A stretch of 64,000 nucleotides of DNA from Colwellia sp. 12G3 (GCF_002836775.1 NZ_PJAQ01000028.1:186001-250000); one strand, 5' to 3'. Counted from the first letter of the stretch, positions 30,929 to 41,239 are shown. The notes: generated from the letters alone by a model not told the origin. Numbers and translations: made by a program.

Positions 30929-32506
30929 TCACTTAGTTGACAATTGTATTACGGTTAAAGACAGTGGGGCCAAAGACGTTTGCAGTTGACCGCTTTTAAT
31001 AACAACTAATTTTTTGCTACCATCATCAAGACTTAACTGGGGGTATTCATCTTCTGGGGTTTTTCCTGTGTAAGTCCAGCGTTCATACTCAACTGAAGGT
31101 AAATAGTTTTCAAAATCAAATTGCACCAACTCTGGCTTATCATTTTTATTTATCAAAATCATTGCTAAATCATCGGTATCAGAGGCTACTGTTGCATAAG
31201 CTCTAACAAAACCGTGTTTTTCTTGAACAGAGATAATATTGTCAAAGGTGTGATTGTTAATTAACTTAATGACTTGGCCGACAGGTGTTAAGCTATTATC
31301 GAGTGTATTGTTGAGCGAGTTTTCAATATTGCCGTGGTAACCGCCAAACTCACCTTGCCACGATGTATGGGTATTCCAGTGCACCATATGGCTGACATTT
31401 TTATGTTTAAAAGTAGATAAGCTCAATTCAGCAAAGACTAAAGACTTCCATAAATCATTACCGTAGTTTTTGTCTTCATCAATTTCAGTAACAAACTCGG
31501 TTACAACCTTTCGTTTAATATGTTTTGATTCATTTTCAGGATAGTTACCCCCGGTGATGCCATATTCGGTAATAATTAATGGAACATTTTTGTGGTTTTT
31601 ACTAGTGTCGGCATAATGCTGTAGCTTGTCTATTTTACTGGTTAATTTACCTGAAAAATCACGCCAAGCTTCATAAGATTCTGTCCATTTTCTGCCATAC
31701 ATATATTGATGAGGTGATAGAAAATCAATATATTGACCAATATTATCATCTGCCAATGCCTCTTTTATCCAATCTCGACGACCGTCTTCACCAAAACCAA
31801 TATGAATGGACGGATCAACCGCTTTCATCGCTTTAGCGACTTCTAGATAATGTTTAAAATAAGTTTCTTTATCAGTATGGCTTGCAACTTCATTACCCAG
31901 TTGCCAATACTTGATTTTATGCCCTCGAGTAATGTTAGCGTACCTCACCCACTCTACCGCATGTGTTTTAAGGTCTTCAAAAGTCACTACCGTATCTCGA
32001 TAATGCTTTTGATCATAACCGAGCATATTAACCATAATAAGCGGCTCGACGTTAAGCTCATTGATATACTCCATAAACTCATCAAAATCGAGCGCCTTGG
32101 TAAAATAGCCTTTATCATTTACTGTCCATCCTTGAGTGCCAGGTGCGGTGTTCATTGAGGCAACACGAGGGGTTAAACCTTTTATACCGTCATTAAACGG
32201 CGCATCAGTAAATAAGTAATTATCGCCAAGGTGACCATAGGGAAAGCGCAACATGCCTAAGTTCATTTCCTTGATGCGCTGCTTCATTGATACTTTTCGT
32301 GGCCACTTTTTGTCCGATGACATTAAGAAGTTTAAGTTTTCACCAATAAGCGGTTGTTTTTGTGACTTTACAATTTTGGAGGGGTCAATACTGATAACGT
32401 TTTTGGAAGTTGCTTTGGCTGTTACTTTAGCTATTACGTTAGTTATCGAAGTCGAAATAATAACCAAAGTAGCCATAGTGACAAATATTGATCTTTTATT
32501 GAACAC
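30929..32506 (-). CDS. Clan GH-A glycoside hydrolase (GH39/GH51-like), exported
   Basis: 525 residues with a signal peptide (about 1-26). A TIM-barrel pattern typical of retaining clan GH-A enzymes is visible: GMLRFPYGHLGDNYLF (84-99), acid/base Glu206 in YWQLGNEVASH, and nucleophile Glu314 in LIITEYGITGG. A C-terminal beta-sandwich (about 425-525, LAMILINKNDKPELVQFDFENYL) completes the fold. It shares the catalytic layout but not detailed sequence with the pair at 4828 and 16290, so it is a separate subfamily. GH39, GH51 and agarase-type families are all possible; I cannot decide by eye. It is transcribed alone, between the LacI operon and the redoxin gene. A degenerate operator-like GTAAACGATTAC occurs at 32547-32558. 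Confidence 0.8.
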   Translation of the reverse strand: MFNKRSIFVTMATLVIISTSITNVIAKVTAKATSKNVISIDPSKIVKSQKQPLIGENLNFLMSSDKKWPRKVSMKQRIKEMNLGMLRFPYGHLGDNYLFTDAPFNDGIKGLTPRVASMNTAPGTQGWTVNDKGYFTKALDFDEFMEYINELNVEPLIMVNMLGYDQKHYRDTVVTFEDLKTHAVEWVRYANITRGHKIKYWQLGNEVASHTDKETYFKHYLEVAKAMKAVDPSIHIGFGEDGRRDWIKEALADDNIGQYIDFLSPHQYMYGRKWTESYEAWRDFSGKLTSKIDKLQHYADTSKNHKNVPLIITEYGITGGNYPENESKHIKRKVVTEFVTEIDEDKNYGNDLWKSLVFAELSLSTFKHKNVSHMVHWNTHTSWQGEFGGYHGNIENSLNNTLDNSLTPVGQVIKLINNHTFDNIISVQEKHGFVRAYATVASDTDDLAMILINKNDKPELVQFDFENYLPSVEYERWTYTGKTPEDEYPQLSLDDGSKKLVVIKSGQLQTSLAPLSLTVIQLSTK

Positions 32507-32614
32507 TGTATTTACCCCGTTATTGCATCATCTGTGAATTACGATAGTAAACGATTACATATAACATTTACAATTTACTATTAGTGTCCAACAATAATTA
32601 TAATTTTTAAGACG

Positions 32615-33451
32615 TTATGTTGAAAGTTCCTTTTTTAAGACGTCAACAATAGCATTTACCGGTGTTTTTTGATATTCGCTGTCCATAAATATAACGTTAC
32701 CGTCTTTACCAATAATAAACAAATTCGGCGCCTTTTCCACACCATAGTTCTTGCCGATTTTTCCTCGTTTATCATGGGTTAACGTCAATTTTAATGCAGA
32801 CAACTGTTTTTTTAACTTAGTGTATGACTGGTGGCTTTCTTTATAGTTTATCGCAACAACCTTTAATAAATCACTGCCGACTTGATCCTGCAGGTTTTGT
32901 AAAATCGACAACTCATTTTTACAGTGTTTGCACCAGGAAACCCAAAAGGACGCGATGACTATTTTACCTTTGAGTTCATCAACATTAACTTCATTGCCTT
33001 CTCTATCAGTGCCCAAATAGTTAGGTGCAATATCACCAAGAGTTAACTTAGCATTAGATTTAGAGCCAGAGTTAGACTTTTTATTTTCTTGCGGCTTAGC
33101 TACCTGTTCAGTATTTTTAGGTGCTTTACTGTCAGCACTTTTAGCTGCTTTGCTCTGCCTAGTAGCGTTAACGAACTCTTCTAAGGAGACTTTGCCATCA
33201 TTATTACTATCATACTGTCTAAACTTTTTGTTAGTCTGTTTAACCTGCTTATCTTCACTGTAACCAGCTTTTGTCATCCAATCTTTGGTGGTACCGCGAA
33301 ATTCATCTTGATCCAGACTTCCGTCATTATGGGTATCGAGTTCATTGAATCGACTTTGTTCCCATTCAGTTATATTCAAGTCTGCTGCATCAACAGCAGT
33401 AATGCTCACACATAACAATAATGCTAGCGTACTCATTGAAAATTTATTCAT
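32615..33451 (-). CDS. Exported EF-hand plus thioredoxin-like (TlpA/redoxin) protein
   Basis: 278 residues. After a signal peptide (about 1-22) come two canonical EF-hand calcium loops (residues 39-50, DTHNDGSLDQDE, and 81-92, DSNNDGKVSLEE). A Lys/Ser-rich linker (about 97-135) leads to a TlpA-like thioredoxin domain with the active-site pair Cys174/Cys177 in FWVSWCKHCKNEL. Known relatives catalyse thiol-disulfide exchange in the periplasm. Why one sits in a sulfatase-rich PUL is unclear. It could keep sulfatase active-site cysteines reduced before maturation or help folding of secreted enzymes; both are inference. It is last in the 37597-32615 operon, 71 bp after the sulfatase stop. Confidence 0.88.
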   Translation of the reverse strand: MNKFSMSTLALLLCVSITAVDAADLNITEWEQSRFNELDTHNDGSLDQDEFRGTTKDWMTKAGYSEDKQVKQTNKKFRQYDSNNDGKVSLEEFVNATRQSKAAKSADSKAPKNTEQVAKPQENKKSNSGSKSNAKLTLGDIAPNYLGTDREGNEVNVDELKGKIVIASFWVSWCKHCKNELSILQNLQDQVGSDLLKVVAINYKESHQSYTKLKKQLSALKLTLTHDKRGKIGKNYGVEKAPNLFIIGKDGNVIFMDSEYQKTPVNAIVDVLKKELST

Positions 33452-33522
33452 CTAAATTATCCTTTCGTTAATCCAAACTTAACTCTTTGTGCTAAATACT
33501 GACTCATTCTGCACAATAGTGA

Positions 33523-35103
33523 TTAATTGGCTTTTGGCCAGTAATCAAAATTCCAGGCATCCATATCAGCCTGTGTACGAGATTCAATCATAAGTTGCTT
33601 CATTTTTTCAATGATTTCAGGATGTGCACTGGCAATATTAAATTGCTCGGTTTGATCTAACGCTAAGTTATAAAGTTCTATCGGCGGATCAATGCGGTTC
33701 TGCTTATTGTATAAACGTACGGCTTTCCATTGATCTGATTCAATATCTAAACGTATTGCTTGGGCATGTTCGCCATTATTATTGTGAAACTCCCAATAGA
33801 GATGTTTATGCTTTTGTTGGTTTGAGCGAGACAATAAAGTCGGCAATAACGAAATTCCATCCGTTTCTGCGGGGGCTTTAACTTCGGCCAAATCGGCTAA
33901 TGTTGGCATAATATCCCAAAAGGCAGAGACATGATTTGAGTTAGTGTTTTCTTTGATCTTTCCTGGCCACCAAGCAATCGTTGGCATTCTTATGCCGCCT
34001 TCATACAAATCACGTTTGTATCCTCGGTTATCACCATTGCTATCAAAAAAGGTTAAATCAGCGCCGCCTTCCCAAGAAGGACCATTATCACTACTAAAAA
34101 TTACGAGGGTATTTTCATCTAAATTTAGCGCTTTTAATTTGGCTAAGACATTACCAATACTGCGGTCAAGATGCGAGATCATCCCTGCTCTTGTGGCATT
34201 AGGTTTTTGCACAGGAATGTAGCCCTGACCACCACCGCCATTAGTGTTTTCTGCAAAGTGACTGTATTGCTCTAACTCTTCCTCTGGCGCTTGTAATGCG
34301 GCATGGGGGGCAGCAAAGGATAAATAGAGAAAGAACGGCTTATGCTGGTTTTCTTCGATATACCTTAAAGCATCATCGGCAATACGCTGCTGCGCATAAT
34401 CTTCACGTTTATACGGCAAGTAACTGGCTGGATCATCCGCATCAGCGCCTTCGGGTAAAAATTGGTGAGGATCTAAATATTCATTGTTAAGGGGAAATTT
34501 ATCTTCATTCAACCACAAATGGGTTGGGTAGTGATTATGTGCTTGCTTTTGATCTAAATAACCAAAAAAGTGGGTAAAGCCTTGTTTATTGGGTGTGCCA
34601 TAAGAGTCTGGCCCACCTAATCCCCATTTACCTATTAATGCGGTTTCATAGCCTGCCTTTTGCATTAACGTACCAATGGTTTCTGTACCTGGGCGCAAGG
34701 GCATTTGCCCCCATTCTTCTTCATCTAAAAACGTGCCCAACTCGAAATTACCTCGAATTTGAACGGTGCCGGGTTGCTTACCTGTGACTAATGAAGCTCT
34801 TGAGGGAGCACAAACCGTACTACCAGCATAATGCTGCGTTAAACGCATACCTTGCTTTGCCATTTGGTCTAGACTTGGCGTTTTAATCTTTGTTTGGCCA
34901 AAAGCGCCTACATCCCCATAACCTAGATCATCAGCCAATATATAAATGATATTTGGTCGTTTATCCGTGCGTGTTTGGTTGATATCTGCTTTGTTGTCCA
35001 GTAATACCACTTGATTACCATTGTCACTACAGCCTTGTATGCCCACAGTAAAAGCCAGTATTGAAATGATACTAACAAAATTTTTCTTATTAAAATTTTT
35101 CAT
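33523..35103 (-). CDS. Type I sulfatase, predicted lipoprotein (CAPSR)
   Basis: 526 residues from the ATG at 35103 (MKNFNKKN). An upstream in-frame start would overlap the GH2 gene and spoil the lipoprotein signal. The lipobox IQGC gives Cys25. Metal DD is at 58-59 in YILADDLGYGDVGAFGQ; the formylglycine motif CAPSR has Cys98 in AGSTVCAPSRASLVTGKQ. Other blocks: GKWGLGGPDSYGTPNKQGFTHFFGYLDQ, FLYLSFAAPHAALQAP and FSSDNGPSWEGGADLTFFDSNGDNRGYKRDLYEGG. It belongs with the sulfatase at 26716. It starts 16 bp after the GH2 stop, so it is in the same operon. Confidence 0.94.
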   Translation of the reverse strand: MKNFNKKNFVSIISILAFTVGIQGCSDNGNQVVLLDNKADINQTRTDKRPNIIYILADDLGYGDVGAFGQTKIKTPSLDQMAKQGMRLTQHYAGSTVCAPSRASLVTGKQPGTVQIRGNFELGTFLDEEEWGQMPLRPGTETIGTLMQKAGYETALIGKWGLGGPDSYGTPNKQGFTHFFGYLDQKQAHNHYPTHLWLNEDKFPLNNEYLDPHQFLPEGADADDPASYLPYKREDYAQQRIADDALRYIEENQHKPFFLYLSFAAPHAALQAPEEELEQYSHFAENTNGGGGQGYIPVQKPNATRAGMISHLDRSIGNVLAKLKALNLDENTLVIFSSDNGPSWEGGADLTFFDSNGDNRGYKRDLYEGGIRMPTIAWWPGKIKENTNSNHVSAFWDIMPTLADLAEVKAPAETDGISLLPTLLSRSNQQKHKHLYWEFHNNNGEHAQAIRLDIESDQWKAVRLYNKQNRIDPPIELYNLALDQTEQFNIASAHPEIIEKMKQLMIESRTQADMDAWNFDYWPKAN

Positions 35104-35119
35104 TTGTAAGTCCAAATAA

Positions 35120-37597
35120 TTATTGTGAAACTGACTGCGATTCAATGGTTATTAACTGAGGATTCACCCCTTCACCACTAACAGTTACGGTTATTGTTCC
35201 TGGCTGTTCTGTTGTTTGTATTAAGGCTAACACCTTGCCCATAAAGGCTTTTCGGGTTGGTACTTTATGTGGTTCAAGATCTAGAATGTCACCATTTTCA
35301 ACACCAATCAATTTAGCGGGTCCATCAACAGAAATAGTTAAACGGTTATCGGCAAAAGGAACAAAGTTACCTTTTTTGTCTACCACATCTATTTCTAGGT
35401 GCACAACATCACGTTGATTTGCAAAAACAGCCGTTTTGTCGACAGAAGTATTAGTAGTGAATGCAGCACCAGCCGTTTTAACCGTTTCAGTTACAACCTC
35501 TTTGCCATTAGTTTTAGCAACCACGGTTAACGTGCCTGCTTGATAAGGAACTAACCAGACTAATTGCATATCATCATTGATGGTTTTTTCACCCAAGGAT
35601 TTACCATTAAGAAACAACTCAGCAGACTCCTGGTTGGTATAAACAACCACTGGAATTTCTACGCCTTCTTTACCCGGATGAGTCCAAGATGGGTCGAGGT
35701 GAACCATGGCTTTTTCTGACCACTGACTTTGATATAAATAATAAGGTCCTTTAGGGAATCCGGCTAAATCAATCACCCCGAAATTTGCGGTGCGAGCCGG
35801 CCAACCAAAAGATTCACCCAGATAGTCAAAGGCTGTCCATCTAAAGGTACCTAATAAATAAGGTAAATCACGCGCTAATTTTATTTCATCTCGTATCGGC
35901 ATACGTACCACTGAATTATCAAATGACGAACCATAAGCACCGTTAATGCCAGGGAAAACTTCAGTCTCAGTTAAATCAGGAATATCATAAACGTTATCTT
36001 TGATTTTTTGCCATTTTTCTTGCGGGTTTATTTTTTCCCATGGGGCTGGAAAATCACGCACACGGTAACTGGTTTTACTACGATAGATACCACGGGTATG
36101 AATCGTGTGGGTCATTTCAGTACCAATAACGGGGGTATTTGGGTTTTCTTGATGGAAGGCCTCAATTGCTCCTTTAAATTCACCATGACCATTAAAACCG
36201 GCGATGGTTAAATAACCACCAGCATAACCTCGGCCTTGAGTGATAGGTCTGGTATCATCAATTTTAGTGGCAAAATCCACTAATATTTTTTGTTGCTCAG
36301 ATGTATAGCCTGGAACTTCGTTACCAACACTCCACATAATGACACTCGGATGATTACGGTCACGACGCATGAAATCTCTTAGATCTTTCTGCCACCATTT
36401 ATCAAAGTATAAACCGTAGTCAAACTCAGCCTTTGCTTGCCACCAACCGTCAAATGCTTCATTCATTAATAAGAAGCCCATTTCATCGGCCATTTGATAA
36501 AATTCTGGGGCAAAAGGGTTATGGGTAGTACGAATGGCATTAACCCCCATATCTTTCAGACTTTCTAAGCGTTTGCGTAAAACATCATCAGGTACTGCTG
36601 CGCCTACAGGGCCAGCATCGTGATGCATACTAGTCCCTTGCAGGATGACTGACTTACCATTTAAAACAAAGCCTTTGTCTGCGCTAAATTCAATTGACCG
36701 GATACCTGTTGGCGTATCCAACACATCAATAACTTTACCGTCATCTAAGATTGACGTTCTTAAGGTATATAGGTAAGGATTTTTTACCCCCCACAAATTG
36801 GGGTTATTGAGGATAAGCGCTTGTTCTAAAATTTGAGTTTGATTAGCTTCTACCTCAAATATTGAATGCTGATTAGCGACAGTTTTTCCTTGTGCATCAA
36901 GTAGCTCTGAAACTAATTCTAAAGATTGACTGTTTGAGTCTTTATTAATTACTTCAGTGGTTATTGCTAACTCTGCTTTGTCCTTTGTGATGTTATTACT
37001 ACGAACAAAAACACCATGATAGGGAACGTGTTGCTTGCTAACCTTTGTTAACCAAACATGTCGATATATGCCTGAGCCTGTATACCAACGACCACTAGGT
37101 GATTGACTATTATCAACTTTTACTGAGATTACATTATCACCTTTTTGCAAATACTCAGTAATATCATAATTAAAACTAATATAACCATAAGGACGGTTAC
37201 CAAGAAAATGGCCGTTAACCCAAACCTCACTGTTCATATATACGCCATCAAACTCTAGGTTAATGATGTTATTTGACCAGCTTGGATCCCAAGCAATATG
37301 TTTTCTATACCAACCGGTTCCTGTCGGTAAAAAGCCGCCAGCGATGCCCGAAGCATTGCTTTTATCATACTCACCTTCAATACTCCAATCATGAGGAAGG
37401 TTAAGTTCACGCCAGTCGGTATCGGCGTAGTTTTTGTGTTGTGCCTTGGGATGATCACCCAATTTAAACTTCCAATCAAAATCAATATTTACCCGTTCTC
37501 TTGATCTATCGTTGGCAAACACTTTGCTTTGTAAGGGAGATATAATAAAAAACATAACTACAAGAGTTAAGATATAAAAGGTTGCTTTATTCATCAT
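35120..37597 (-). CDS. GH2 beta-galactosidase-like enzyme, exported
   Basis: 825 residues with a signal peptide (about 1-28). The architecture matches the GH2 at 24192: sugar-binding domain (FDWKFKLGD, LPHDWSIEGEY), Ig-like domain, TIM barrel with acid/base Glu427 (MWSVGNEVPGY) and nucleophile Glu494 (PVIGTEMTHTIHTRGIY), then DUF4982-like and C-terminal Ig-like domains. GTEMTHT replaces GSETSS around the nucleophile, so specificity may differ. First gene of an operon with a lipoprotein sulfatase and the EF-hand redoxin. No clear operator motif is visible in the 268-bp gap upstream (37598-37865), which holds only the terminator of the TonB receptor and otherwise plain AT-rich DNA. Confidence 0.94.
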   Translation of the reverse strand: MMNKATFYILTLVVMFFIISPLQSKVFANDRSRERVNIDFDWKFKLGDHPKAQHKNYADTDWRELNLPHDWSIEGEYDKSNASGIAGGFLPTGTGWYRKHIAWDPSWSNNIINLEFDGVYMNSEVWVNGHFLGNRPYGYISFNYDITEYLQKGDNVISVKVDNSQSPSGRWYTGSGIYRHVWLTKVSKQHVPYHGVFVRSNNITKDKAELAITTEVINKDSNSQSLELVSELLDAQGKTVANQHSIFEVEANQTQILEQALILNNPNLWGVKNPYLYTLRTSILDDGKVIDVLDTPTGIRSIEFSADKGFVLNGKSVILQGTSMHHDAGPVGAAVPDDVLRKRLESLKDMGVNAIRTTHNPFAPEFYQMADEMGFLLMNEAFDGWWQAKAEFDYGLYFDKWWQKDLRDFMRRDRNHPSVIMWSVGNEVPGYTSEQQKILVDFATKIDDTRPITQGRGYAGGYLTIAGFNGHGEFKGAIEAFHQENPNTPVIGTEMTHTIHTRGIYRSKTSYRVRDFPAPWEKINPQEKWQKIKDNVYDIPDLTETEVFPGINGAYGSSFDNSVVRMPIRDEIKLARDLPYLLGTFRWTAFDYLGESFGWPARTANFGVIDLAGFPKGPYYLYQSQWSEKAMVHLDPSWTHPGKEGVEIPVVVYTNQESAELFLNGKSLGEKTINDDMQLVWLVPYQAGTLTVVAKTNGKEVVTETVKTAGAAFTTNTSVDKTAVFANQRDVVHLEIDVVDKKGNFVPFADNRLTISVDGPAKLIGVENGDILDLEPHKVPTRKAFMGKVLALIQTTEQPGTITVTVSGEGVNPQLITIESQSVSQ

Positions 37598-37760
37598 GGT
37601 TGCTTATTTCTAATTTTCTAAACAATGTGGCTAATACATCAGAATTAACGTGCTGACTTAACGCGCTGAATTATGGAAGTTGACCAACAGCAGTACTATA
37701 AAATGGAAAATTAAGGCCGTAAGTTCTGAACACACACATTTGTTTTTATGGAAGTAAAGT

Positions 37761-37796
37761 TAAAAGCTCTTTAGGTAAATATCTTAGCTAAAGAGC
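37761..37796 (-). terminator. Probable terminator after the TonB-dependent receptor gene
   Basis: GCTCTTTAG (37766-37774) pairs with CTAAAGAGC (37788-37796), a 9-bp stem with a 13-nt loop. On the minus strand it is followed by TTTTAACTTT. It lies 70-105 bp after the receptor stop at 37866. Confidence 0.6.
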
Positions 37797-37865
37797 CCTG
37801 TGTACTTTTTTGAAGAATGAAGGATTACCTCAAAATGAGACAACCCTTATTCGTATTGCTTGAAG

Positions 37866-40859
37866 TTAGAAGTTAACGCGAACTCCAGTATACCAGCTGA
37901 TGCCTCGATGAGATTGCTCGTAAGTCATATCTGGATGCATTTCACCAAGTTTTTCACTTGAAAGATTACCATATGTCGTTGGTTCATCTAACAAGTTAGC
38001 CGCTTGAGCAAATACCGTTATTTGCTCAGTTGCCTTATACGTCACTTGAAAACTCAAGTTTTTACTTGGCAATTGCAGTTTATATTTACCATCATTACCA
38101 TCTCGATGAGCAGCACCTTCCTGCTGATTTAGGTTTAACCTAGCAGAGAATTTTTTACCGTAATCATACGTTAAGGTAACGTTATAGGTACTGTCTATCC
38201 AACCTTCGGGTTGATAATACAATTCCGTTTTTCTCGTCATTGGCGCTTGGCCTGGGTTAGCCCTGTTATAATCTTGCTTAGCATCATGGAAAAAGTCCAT
38301 ATAGTTACCCGACACGGCAAAACCTTGCAAATAGTCACTAATACCACCTAAGTGCTGTCTGAATGAGAATTCCCAACCACTGACCGTACCCCCTTCAGCT
38401 TTTTGCTCTGCGGTCATTGGCAAGGTAATTTCTTCACCATTTTCATCTTCAGAGCCTGCAATAGGAATATAGGTAGAGCCTTGCTCATAAATGCCGTCTA
38501 GGTCTTTATGAAAGGCAGCAAACGCATACATATCCCATTTCGTAGGATAATATTCAAAGGAAATATCCGCTTGTTTTGAGGTAATTGGCATTAAATAAGG
38601 GTTACCGGCGGTACCCAAGGTTTTACTTGAACCTCCACCATTTTCACCTTCAGGAATATCTTGTTCAGGATCGTTCGAATCTTTAAGCTGAATACCTGAA
38701 TGTATTTCCCCTAAGCTTGGGCGAATCATCGCTTTACCTAGACCTAAACGAATAACTACATCGTCAATAACTCTAAAGTTTACGTTTAACGTCGGTAATA
38801 CATCCGAATATTTGTTAATGCTGGTAACAAAACCAGGGTTGTCGCCTGGTACCATTACCCAATTTTTACCATCAGGAACCATCTCGCCGGTCTCAGGGTC
38901 TTGGATCATTTTTTGTTCAATGCTGAAATCACTCTGATAACTGGTCGCTTCTAAATCAGTTTCATAATAACGAACACCGAATACACCGTCATACCAATCA
39001 CCAGCAAAACTTGCTTGTACATAAAGTGCCGTGGTATTTTCTTCTAAGTCATAACTTGCAAACTTGTCATTATCGTCGATGATTCTTTCAGGAAAAAATT
39101 CTGCTTTATCACTTAAGACTTGGCCGACATCAAAGTAGAAAGCCTCATCATAACCTTGAACTCCGGTTAATTTTTGATAAGAGTTATTGGTAAGTGAGGT
39201 ATTTCTGGCATGCCAGTCTAAATCACTAATTTGCTCCCAATTCTCAGTATTTTCGTCGTACACTTCATCATCTGCTTTATAATCTTTGGTATTCTCAGAG
39301 TATCTAGCACCAAATTTCAACTGATGAACCATCGCTAAATCAACATCATAAGTAAAATCAACTTTAACCGCGGATACCGCACTTTCCATAGTGCTTCGAC
39401 TATTACTAAGTTGGTTGAATTGCCATAAATCAGGATTATTCATTCGATTTGTTAATTGACTTTGATCTAAGGTATAGGTATCAGGGTCATAGGCACTATT
39501 CTCTGGAACAAACGCAATATTATCATCAGGATTTAAAGTTCCGGCATCATCACTGTCACTACCTAAGTATGCAAAACCGTAATCGTCATTATGGTGAGTA
39601 AATCCATAGTAATGATTGATATTCTCACCATATCCACCACTGGCTGAGCGCCAGCCATAAAGTCTGTCTGCTGATGAATGAGAAACATCAAAATCGACGG
39701 CTAGATCATCGCTAATTATATAGTCAACGTTAAAGCCGAATGCTTTAGTTTCGTCTTTATTTACAACATTGGCATCCCACTTCCCGACACTGTCTCCCCA
39801 CGCCATACCACTCATCAAATAATTTGTTTCTGGATCAACATCGGCTAGCGCAGGATCACCCAGTTGTCTATCTGGGCTGCCTATGCCCCAATTACTGTTG
39901 GTAAAATTTTGACTCACATATTCAAAATTTGAGCTTAAAGCATCAAAGCTCATCACTAAATTATCTGTCGGTGCCCATTGTGCGGCAAAGAAAAGCGAGT
40001 CTTGTTCCGTTTCTTTTTTCTTTGAATTAAGCGTACTTGCAGGGTTAGCGAAATCGTCAATGCCATCATTGTTAAAATCAGGAGCCCACACTCCGCCAGT
40101 AATCTCAGCATTTTTTATGCCTTCAAAATATTCTGGATCCTTACGGTATGAGCCACCCACTGATAAAGCGAAATCATCAGTCACATGGTAACTAAATAGG
40201 CCATCAATTCTTTTACCGTATTTATCACCTTCGGTCATATCTTGTAAAAGTTCATTACTATTAACAGCAGCAGAGAATGATGCAACGTTTCTGTCCACCT
40301 CTAATGGTTTAAAGGTTTCCATATTAACTTGACCAGAAATACCGCCTTCTAAGCTATCAGCACGCGCTGTTTTATATACTTGCGCTCGACGAATAGCCGC
40401 GCCTGGGAACAAACTTAAGTTAATTGAACGAGAGCCAAACGAGCTAACAATTTCGCGATCATTTAACGTGGTTAATGTATAAGCACCACCCATACCACGT
40501 ACCGAGATAGTATTACTTCGGCCTTGATCTTGATTACCAGTAACACCGGCTAATCGTTCAAGTGACTCGGCAATACTTTGACTAGGTAATGAGCCAACTT
40601 CTTCTGACGATAAATTATCAGAAATAGTAGTAGCGAATTTTTTCATATTGATTGCCGCAACTTCACTTGAGCGCATACCACCAACAGTAATAACTTCAAT
40701 AGTTGCCTCTTGTTGCTTAGCTAACTTATTAGCGGCTTTTTCTCTCGCGGTAAGCTCTGTACTCGCTTTATCAATTTCCGCCTCTGCCGCCATAGCGAAA
40801 GATGGTGCCTGTACATACAGAGCTGCTATTAATGCTAAACTTAATTTGGACTTTTTCAT
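37866..40859 (-). CDS. TonB-dependent receptor, oligosaccharide uptake
   Basis: 997 residues from the ATG at 40859 (MKKSKLS), which has GGTGGGG 5 nt upstream; an earlier in-frame ATG gives a poorer signal peptide. The signal peptide ends near AMAAEA. A TonB-box-like IEVITVGG is followed by the plug domain (LPSQSIAESLERLAGVTGNQDQG, ISVRGMGG). A long beta-barrel region ends ISWYTGVRVNF with the expected terminal Phe. The YKTARADSLEGGISGQVNMETFKPL block is typical of gammaproteobacterial polysaccharide-PUL receptors. It is the only outer-membrane porter in the window and no SusD-like partner exists. Transcribed alone, with one strong and one weaker operator-like site upstream and a terminator downstream. 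Confidence 0.95.
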   Translation of the reverse strand: MKKSKLSLALIAALYVQAPSFAMAAEAEIDKASTELTAREKAANKLAKQQEATIEVITVGGMRSSEVAAINMKKFATTISDNLSSEEVGSLPSQSIAESLERLAGVTGNQDQGRSNTISVRGMGGAYTLTTLNDREIVSSFGSRSINLSLFPGAAIRRAQVYKTARADSLEGGISGQVNMETFKPLEVDRNVASFSAAVNSNELLQDMTEGDKYGKRIDGLFSYHVTDDFALSVGGSYRKDPEYFEGIKNAEITGGVWAPDFNNDGIDDFANPASTLNSKKKETEQDSLFFAAQWAPTDNLVMSFDALSSNFEYVSQNFTNSNWGIGSPDRQLGDPALADVDPETNYLMSGMAWGDSVGKWDANVVNKDETKAFGFNVDYIISDDLAVDFDVSHSSADRLYGWRSASGGYGENINHYYGFTHHNDDYGFAYLGSDSDDAGTLNPDDNIAFVPENSAYDPDTYTLDQSQLTNRMNNPDLWQFNQLSNSRSTMESAVSAVKVDFTYDVDLAMVHQLKFGARYSENTKDYKADDEVYDENTENWEQISDLDWHARNTSLTNNSYQKLTGVQGYDEAFYFDVGQVLSDKAEFFPERIIDDNDKFASYDLEENTTALYVQASFAGDWYDGVFGVRYYETDLEATSYQSDFSIEQKMIQDPETGEMVPDGKNWVMVPGDNPGFVTSINKYSDVLPTLNVNFRVIDDVVIRLGLGKAMIRPSLGEIHSGIQLKDSNDPEQDIPEGENGGGSSKTLGTAGNPYLMPITSKQADISFEYYPTKWDMYAFAAFHKDLDGIYEQGSTYIPIAGSEDENGEEITLPMTAEQKAEGGTVSGWEFSFRQHLGGISDYLQGFAVSGNYMDFFHDAKQDYNRANPGQAPMTRKTELYYQPEGWIDSTYNVTLTYDYGKKFSARLNLNQQEGAAHRDGNDGKYKLQLPSKNLSFQVTYKATEQITVFAQAANLLDEPTTYGNLSSEKLGEMHPDMTYEQSHRGISWYTGVRVNF

Positions 40860-40991
40860 ATTTCCCCACCTTGAATCTATCAAGTTATCGTTAATTTGTT
40901 TTTATCTATTTATTATTTATCTTATTAACTCAATCTATGCTTTGTATTCTAATTTATGCAGTACATAAAATGTAGTAACTCACCATGTAGG

Positions 40992-41003
40992 GATAACGTT
41001 ACC
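40992..41003. promoter_or_regulatory. Candidate LacI operator for the TonB receptor
   Basis: GATAACGTTACC, one of the best matches to the motif, lies 133 bp upstream of the receptor start. The gap 40860-41239 also contains the weaker site at 41186 and otherwise AT-rich DNA without further features. Confidence 0.7.
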
Positions 41004-41185
41004 ATAATATTTTTTCATCAACAACAACAAATAGCCATAAATGTATTAATAATGTGATTGTTTGTAATGTCGAACTATAACAAAACACTACATCAAACCA
41101 TTAAAGCAATGTAATTAAAGAAGAAAAAACATTTAAACATAAAGTTCAAATGATTCAGATAGAATAACCATAAAGATACATTCAG

Positions 41186-41197
41186 GAGAACGGTATC
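41186..41197. promoter_or_regulatory. Weak operator-like site
   Basis: GAGAACGGTATC resembles the site at 43070 (GAGAACGATACC) with two changes. It lies about 327 bp before the receptor start and 43 bp past the sulfatase stop. It could be an auxiliary operator for looping. Confidence 0.35.
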
Positions 41198-41239
41198 ATT
41201 TAAAAGCACAATTATGGTTTGATATTTACGCTTTTATAT

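Noticed and set aside
32547..32558. GTAAACGATTAC as a PUL operator before the gene at 32506
   Set aside because: Shares only the AACG core and lacks the CC end; too degenerate to list as a site, though its position is suitable.
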